NCBI GenBank assembly: GCA_009704705.1 | Contig: WLDR01000001.1 | Coordinates: forward strand, 1 to 34,790 | Source of the DNA: Actinomycetota bacterium | Lineage (GTDB): Bacteria; Actinomycetota; Actinomycetes; Actinomycetales; Microbacteriaceae | Length of the DNA stretch: 34,790 nt | Reading direction: 5' to 3' | In this document: in pieces, positions 31,764 through 34,790 of the stretch | Numbering within the stretch: the first letter of the stretch is position 1 | Layout of the letters: the number at the start of each line of letters is the position of its first letter | Notes under the pieces: generated by a model | Database searches by the model: none | Seen by the model: the letters and a program-made list of their open reading frames with translations, nothing else | What the model was told of the DNA's origin: nothing | Made by a program: the position numbers and the translations under genes

Positions 31764-31851
31764 ACTTTTACAATGTACGCACTCGGCGATTCAAACCGCC
31801 GGATTTCGCAACCAGCCCTCTCGGCGTGTCGCGCACGAGTCCTTCTTTAGA

Positions 31852-32589
31852 TTACGCCTGACCGGAGTTTCGCGAAATGACCTGGCGAAGAATTTGCGAT
31901 CGCACAGTCTCCATGAAGACGGCAATTTCGTTTGCGCGTTCAATCGACTTCGCGCGACTAGCCGGGCCTTGGCGCTTCGCGAGCGGTGCGAGAGCACGCT
32001 CAATGAGCGCGAATTCCTTTTCTGCCGTGGCCTTCAGTACCGACAGGTGACGGGGTTCGATTCCCGACCGTTGCAACTGAACCAGCGCGGTGAGCATCGA
32101 CAGCTCTTCTTCGCCGAACGACTCCGCCGGAGCGATGAGTCCCGCAGACACGGCATCCTGCATCAAGTTCGCCGTTGCACCGGCGGCCTTGATGGTTTCC
32201 TCTGGTGTGTAACGCACGCGCGTTGACAGAACGGAAGATGCGGCAAGTCCGGTCGCTGTCGGAAGCGCCGACGCCTTGCCCGATGCCATCGCGTCGAGAT
32301 GTTCCCGGATCACCTTCAAGGGGAGGTATTGATCGCGCTGCAGCGTCAAGATCAGGCGTAAGCGATCCACGTCTTCGGTCGAGAACTTGCGATAGCTCGA
32401 GGGCGTGCGAAACGGCGTGACCAAGTCTTGGTCTTCGAGGAAACGCAGTTTCGACGGAGTGAGGTCCGGAAACTCGGGTTGAAGTTTGGCGAGCACCTGA
32501 CCGATGCTGAAAACGGGCCGAGCCGAGCCGGTGCCCGCGAGGGAGCTTGCTGGTGCTGGCGTTCGAGACGCCCCCGACTGCGCCGCCAT
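31852..32589 (-). CDS. ftsR: MerR-type transcriptional regulator FtsR
   Basis: DNA-binding regulator homologous to Rv1828 of M. tuberculosis and FtsR of Corynebacterium glutamicum, which activates ftsZ transcription there. A disordered tail (1-25) is followed by the HTH block FSIGQVLAKLQPEFPDLTPSKLRFLEDQDLVTP, the wing SYRKFSTEDVDRLRLILTLQRDQYLPLKVIREHLD, a linker and an effector-type C-terminal domain (about 140-245). Its 245 residues match the family. The ATG at 32589 shares one base with the garA stop (TAATG), so the genes are co-translated. Its probable target, ftsZ, is also in this window. Confidence 0.92.
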   Translation of the reverse strand: MAAQSGASRTPAPASSLAGTGSARPVFSIGQVLAKLQPEFPDLTPSKLRFLEDQDLVTPFRTPSSYRKFSTEDVDRLRLILTLQRDQYLPLKVIREHLDAMASGKASALPTATGLAASSVLSTRVRYTPEETIKAAGATANLMQDAVSAGLIAPAESFGEEELSMLTALVQLQRSGIEPRHLSVLKATAEKEFALIERALAPLAKRQGPASRAKSIERANEIAVFMETVRSQILRQVISRNSGQA

Positions 32590-33083
32590 TAGTTGGATCC
32601 GTTTGCGAGGGTGGCGGCAAGGTCGACGCGTGATGAAAAGAACGTCAATCGGTACTTTCCGACTTGAACCTCATCGCCATCCGACAGTGGGGCCGACTCA
32701 ACAATTTCACCGTTGCGATAGGTGCCGTTAAGCGAACCGAGGTCCTTGACCGAAAAATGAATGCCCTTGCGATCGAATGACGCATGGCGGCGTGACACGG
32801 TCACATCATCCAAGAAGATATCCGCATCCGGGTTGCGGCCCGCGACGGACTCATCCTGGTCAAGCAAGAAACGTGAGCCGGCGCTGGGACCGCGACGAAC
32901 AATCAGAAGGGCTGAGCCAGAAGGAAGCGCAGCAATCGATTCCGCTTCTTCAGCGGTGAGGTCAGCGGCGTCAACGGCATGCAACTGGTTGAGGAAAGCG
33001 GCACCAAAATTCGCGGTCGTCGACGAGGAACCAGACTCGGTTCCTCCGGCTGCATCGCCCCCCGACGCGCGTGACTCGCTCAA
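32589..33083 (-). CDS. garA: FHA-domain regulator GarA (OdhI type)
   Basis: Cytoplasmic phosphoprotein that inhibits 2-oxoglutarate dehydrogenase and tunes glutamate metabolism; phosphorylation by PASTA kinases switches it off. The FHA domain (about residues 55-145) has GSRFLLDQDESVAGRNPDADIFLDDVTVSRRHASF and DLGSLNGTYRNGE. Upstream is STTANFGAAFLNQL (Thr22, Thr23), aligning with the GarA phosphosite ETTSVFRADFL. The frame is open to a GTG at 33113, but a -10-like TAGTGT overlaps that codon and AAAGGG lies 6 bases before the TTG at 33083, so I chose the TTG (164 residues). It is first in an operon with ftsR. Confidence 0.92.
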   Translation of the reverse strand: MSESRASGGDAAGGTESGSSSTTANFGAAFLNQLHAVDAADLTAEEAESIAALPSGSALLIVRRGPSAGSRFLLDQDESVAGRNPDADIFLDDVTVSRRHASFDRKGIHFSVKDLGSLNGTYRNGEIVESAPLSDGDEVQVGKYRLTFFSSRVDLAATLANGSN

Positions 33084-33111
33084 AATTGGCCCTTTCCAAT
33101 TGCTTTCAATC

Positions 33112-33141
33112 ACACTAGCTCAACTCAGTGTCACCTAAAAT
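33112..33141. promoter_or_regulatory. Divergent promoter region of garA and the DUF1295 gene
   Basis: The 80-base gap carries a minus-strand TAGTGT (33112-33117), which is 29 bases from the garA TTG start, and a plus-strand TAAAAT (33136-33141), which is 23 bases from the DUF1295 ATG. Both fit the -10 pattern and each is followed by a good ribosome-binding site. Neither has a clear -35 box. Confidence 0.5.
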
Positions 33142-33163
33142 ACTCAAGAAGCAAAGGAGCATC

Positions 33164-33988
33164 ATGGATCCCCTCATTATTTCCCTCTGGGTACTCGCCG
33201 GCATCTCTGCAGGCACCTGGATCATGTCTGTCATCACTCGCGAGTACTCGTGGGTCGACCGCATTTGGTCGATTGTGCCGTTCGTGTACGTCTGGATTTT
33301 CGCTGCGTCGACCGGCTTCACAGACCCACGCCTCAACCTGATGGCCGTGCTCGCCACGGTGTGGGGCGCGCGCCTCACCTTCAACTTCACACGCAAGGGC
33401 GGTTATGCGCCCGGCGGTGAAGACTACCGCTGGCCGATTCTGCGCGAACGCATGTCGCCTGCGCAGTTCCAGCTGTTCAACATCTTCTTCATCGTCATCG
33501 CTCAGAACGTCATTCTGTGGCTGATTGCGATGCCGGCGTACACCGCGTGGCAGCACCAGACCTCGTTCGGTGTAGCCGACATTCTTGTGGCTGCGCTCTT
33601 CCTGTTCTTCCTGATTCTCGAGACGGTTGCCGATCAACAGCAGTGGAACTTCCACAAGTGGAAGTCCGCCGAGCGCGCAGCTGGCCGCACGCCTCGTCCC
33701 GGATTCTTGACGACCGGCCTGTTCAAGTTCTCGCGTCACCCGAACTTCTTCAGCGAGCAAGCTCAGTGGTGGGTCTTCTTTCTCTTTGGTGCGGTTGCCG
33801 CCGGCTCGCTCCTCGAGTGGACCGTTGTCGGTGCGTTCCTTCTGACGGCACTGTTCATCGGATCGACCCGGTTCACCGAAGAAATCTCGGTGTCAAAGTA
33901 CCCCGACTATGTCGAGTACCAGCGTCGAACGAGTGCGCTTATTCCGTGGTTCCCGCGTCACCCCGAAGACGCGACCGCCAAGGCATAA
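33164..33988 (+). CDS. DUF1295 family membrane protein (steroid 5-alpha-reductase-like)
   Basis: Polytopic membrane protein with about six to seven hydrophobic helices. The C-terminal block GLFKFSRHPNFFSEQAQWWVFFLF and the later EEISVSKYPDYVEYQRRTSALIPWFP are typical of DUF1295, a family distantly related to steroid 5-alpha-reductases and isoprenylcysteine methyltransferases. The substrate is unknown. A GTG 12 codons upstream is in frame, but AAAGGAG lies 5 bases before the ATG at 33164 and the -10 box lies between the two, so the ATG is the start (274 residues). The last 50 bases overlap the end of the converging EamA gene. Confidence 0.9.
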   Translation: MDPLIISLWVLAGISAGTWIMSVITREYSWVDRIWSIVPFVYVWIFAASTGFTDPRLNLMAVLATVWGARLTFNFTRKGGYAPGGEDYRWPILRERMSPAQFQLFNIFFIVIAQNVILWLIAMPAYTAWQHQTSFGVADILVAALFLFFLILETVADQQQWNFHKWKSAERAAGRTPRPGFLTTGLFKFSRHPNFFSEQAQWWVFFLFGAVAAGSLLEWTVVGAFLLTALFIGSTRFTEEISVSKYPDYVEYQRRTSALIPWFPRHPEDATAKA

Positions 33989-34790
33989 CCTGCGAGCCGG
34001 GCATCGAGAGGTACGCGATGCCGAGCAAGACCAATCCGAATCCCACCCAACCTGAGGGTGAGATGACTTCGCCGATGAACGTGACCGCGAGCAACACTGC
34101 AACCACGGGTTCCATCAGCGAATAAACACCGGCGACGGATGCCCGCAGCGACCCCAGCGAATACGCGAGCAGCGAGTGCCCGATGGCGGTGGGGAAAACC
34201 GCGAGGTACAACAACACCGGCAACGCCTCGGGATGCGCAACAATCACCGGCGCCGAAAACGCAAGCACGCCCATCAATGGAATCGCCGAAACGAGTTGCA
34301 TCGCAGAAATCGTGCCGCGAAAGTTGAGCGGAGCGTTGTGCCCGCGCGGCGCCATGAGACGGTTCGCCATAAAGGTGTACATGGCGTAGGCGAACCCGGC
34401 GATGAGCGCCATGACGATTCCGAGCGGAACGAGCGACGCGTCATGCGCGATGGTCTCTGCGCTGAGATCGCGGCCTGTGGCGAGCATCCACCCGCCGACA
34501 ATCACGATGACCGCCGCGACAAACCAGCGAGCCGAAACTCGCTGGCGATCCACCACCCACTCGATGATTCCGGCGAAGACGGGAGCAGATCCGAGCGCGA
34601 GCACGTTGCCTAAGGCAACGCCGGCCCACGACATGCCCGCATAGAACACGAGCGTGTAGGCCATGATCGACAATCCGCCGACGATGACTGCGAACCAGGC
34701 GTAGCGGGTGCGCAGAACTGCCCAGGTCTTCTTGGGCGCCGTCGCGGCCATGAGAATGCCGCCGACGCCCATCGTCGCGGCGCCAATCAC
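33939..34790 (-). CDS. EamA/DMT family transporter (N-terminus cut by window edge)
   Basis: Drug/metabolite-transporter superfamily membrane protein, probably an exporter of a small metabolite. About eight hydrophobic helices are visible, with the second EamA repeat containing GHSLLAYSLGSLRASVAGVYSLMEPVVAVLLA, a typical signature. A GTG codon lies exactly at the window edge, but the first visible helix corresponds to the second helix of a ten-helix EamA protein, so the true start is beyond base 34790. The 3' end overlaps the DUF1295 gene on the opposite strand by 50 bases. The substrate is not predictable. Confidence 0.88.
   Translation of the reverse strand: MIGAATMGVGGILMAATAPKKTWAVLRTRYAWFAVIVGGLSIMAYTLVFYAGMSWAGVALGNVLALGSAPVFAGIIEWVVDRQRVSARWFVAAVIVIVGGWMLATGRDLSAETIAHDASLVPLGIVMALIAGFAYAMYTFMANRLMAPRGHNAPLNFRGTISAMQLVSAIPLMGVLAFSAPVIVAHPEALPVLLYLAVFPTAIGHSLLAYSLGSLRASVAGVYSLMEPVVAVLLAVTFIGEVISPSGWVGFGLVLLGIAYLSMPGSQVMPWRSRLRGDAGTTE

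Noticed and set aside
31784..31801. A CGGCG-N8-CGCCG hairpin after ftsR as a terminator.
   Set aside because: The stem is only 5 bp with an 8-base loop and no T-run follows on the minus strand.
1..34790. Search for CRISPR arrays, tRNA or rRNA genes, insertion sequences, phage genes, toxin-antitoxin pairs or defence systems.
   Set aside because: None was seen; nearly all sequence is accounted for by housekeeping genes and short gaps, so I do not claim a new accessory system.

Overview
The window is a stretch of ordinary, densely packed chromosomal core genome from an actinomycete (Actinobacteria), most likely a member of the Microbacteriaceae or a close relative of moderate GC content. This rests on gene families that are essentially actinobacterial (DUF3040 protein, Rv2175c-like regulator, PASTA kinase of the PknL position, class II DAHP synthase, FtsR, GarA, the Rv1830-type MerR protein), on synteny with the Mycobacterium tuberculosis Rv2150c-Rv2187 and Rv1827-Rv1830 regions as I remember them, and on a MurE whose diamino-acid motif is not the meso-diaminopimelate type. 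The family-level placement is an inference.

Region 1 (1-15153, all minus strand) is the division and cell-wall (dcw) cluster, read from high to low coordinates: mraZ, rsmH, an FtsL-like gene, ftsI, murE, murF, mraY, murD, ftsW, murG, murC, ftsQ, and the 5' part of ftsZ, which is cut by the window edge. Most junctions are 4-base stop/start overlaps, so the genes are probably translationally coupled. Together they build UDP-MurNAc-pentapeptide and lipid II and polymerise and cross-link it at the septum. A three-repeat MraZ box lies in front of mraZ, a possible structured leader lies between mraZ and rsmH, and a 14-bp palindrome sits against the likely ftsZ promoter.

Region 2 (15328-25020) holds the DUF3040 gene with a clear terminator, a polyprenyl diphosphate synthase, an Rv2175c-like DNA-binding protein, a LysM protein, a PASTA Ser/Thr kinase (PknL position), class II DAHP synthase, a PlsC-like acyltransferase, a ROK sugar kinase and a long-chain acyl-CoA synthetase. 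The kinase, LysM protein and Rv2175c-like protein look like a peptidoglycan-sensing group beside the wall-synthesis cluster.

Region 3 (25034-31141) has peptide deformylase, a MinD-like ATPase resembling EspI-type proteins, pyruvate carboxylase, and a divergent ParA-like ATPase. Region 4 (31175-34790) has an Rv1830-type MerR regulator, ftsR and garA on the minus strand, then a DUF1295 membrane protein converging on a truncated EamA transporter.

I found no rRNA, tRNA, CRISPR array, insertion sequence, phage gene or sign of recent transfer, and no gene-free stretch longer than about 300 bases. I do not see an evidently new multi-gene system. The points most worth checking are the MurE specificity motif, the putative regulatory elements in the dcw cluster, the probable leaderless genes, and the possible non-canonical start of the MinD-like gene.
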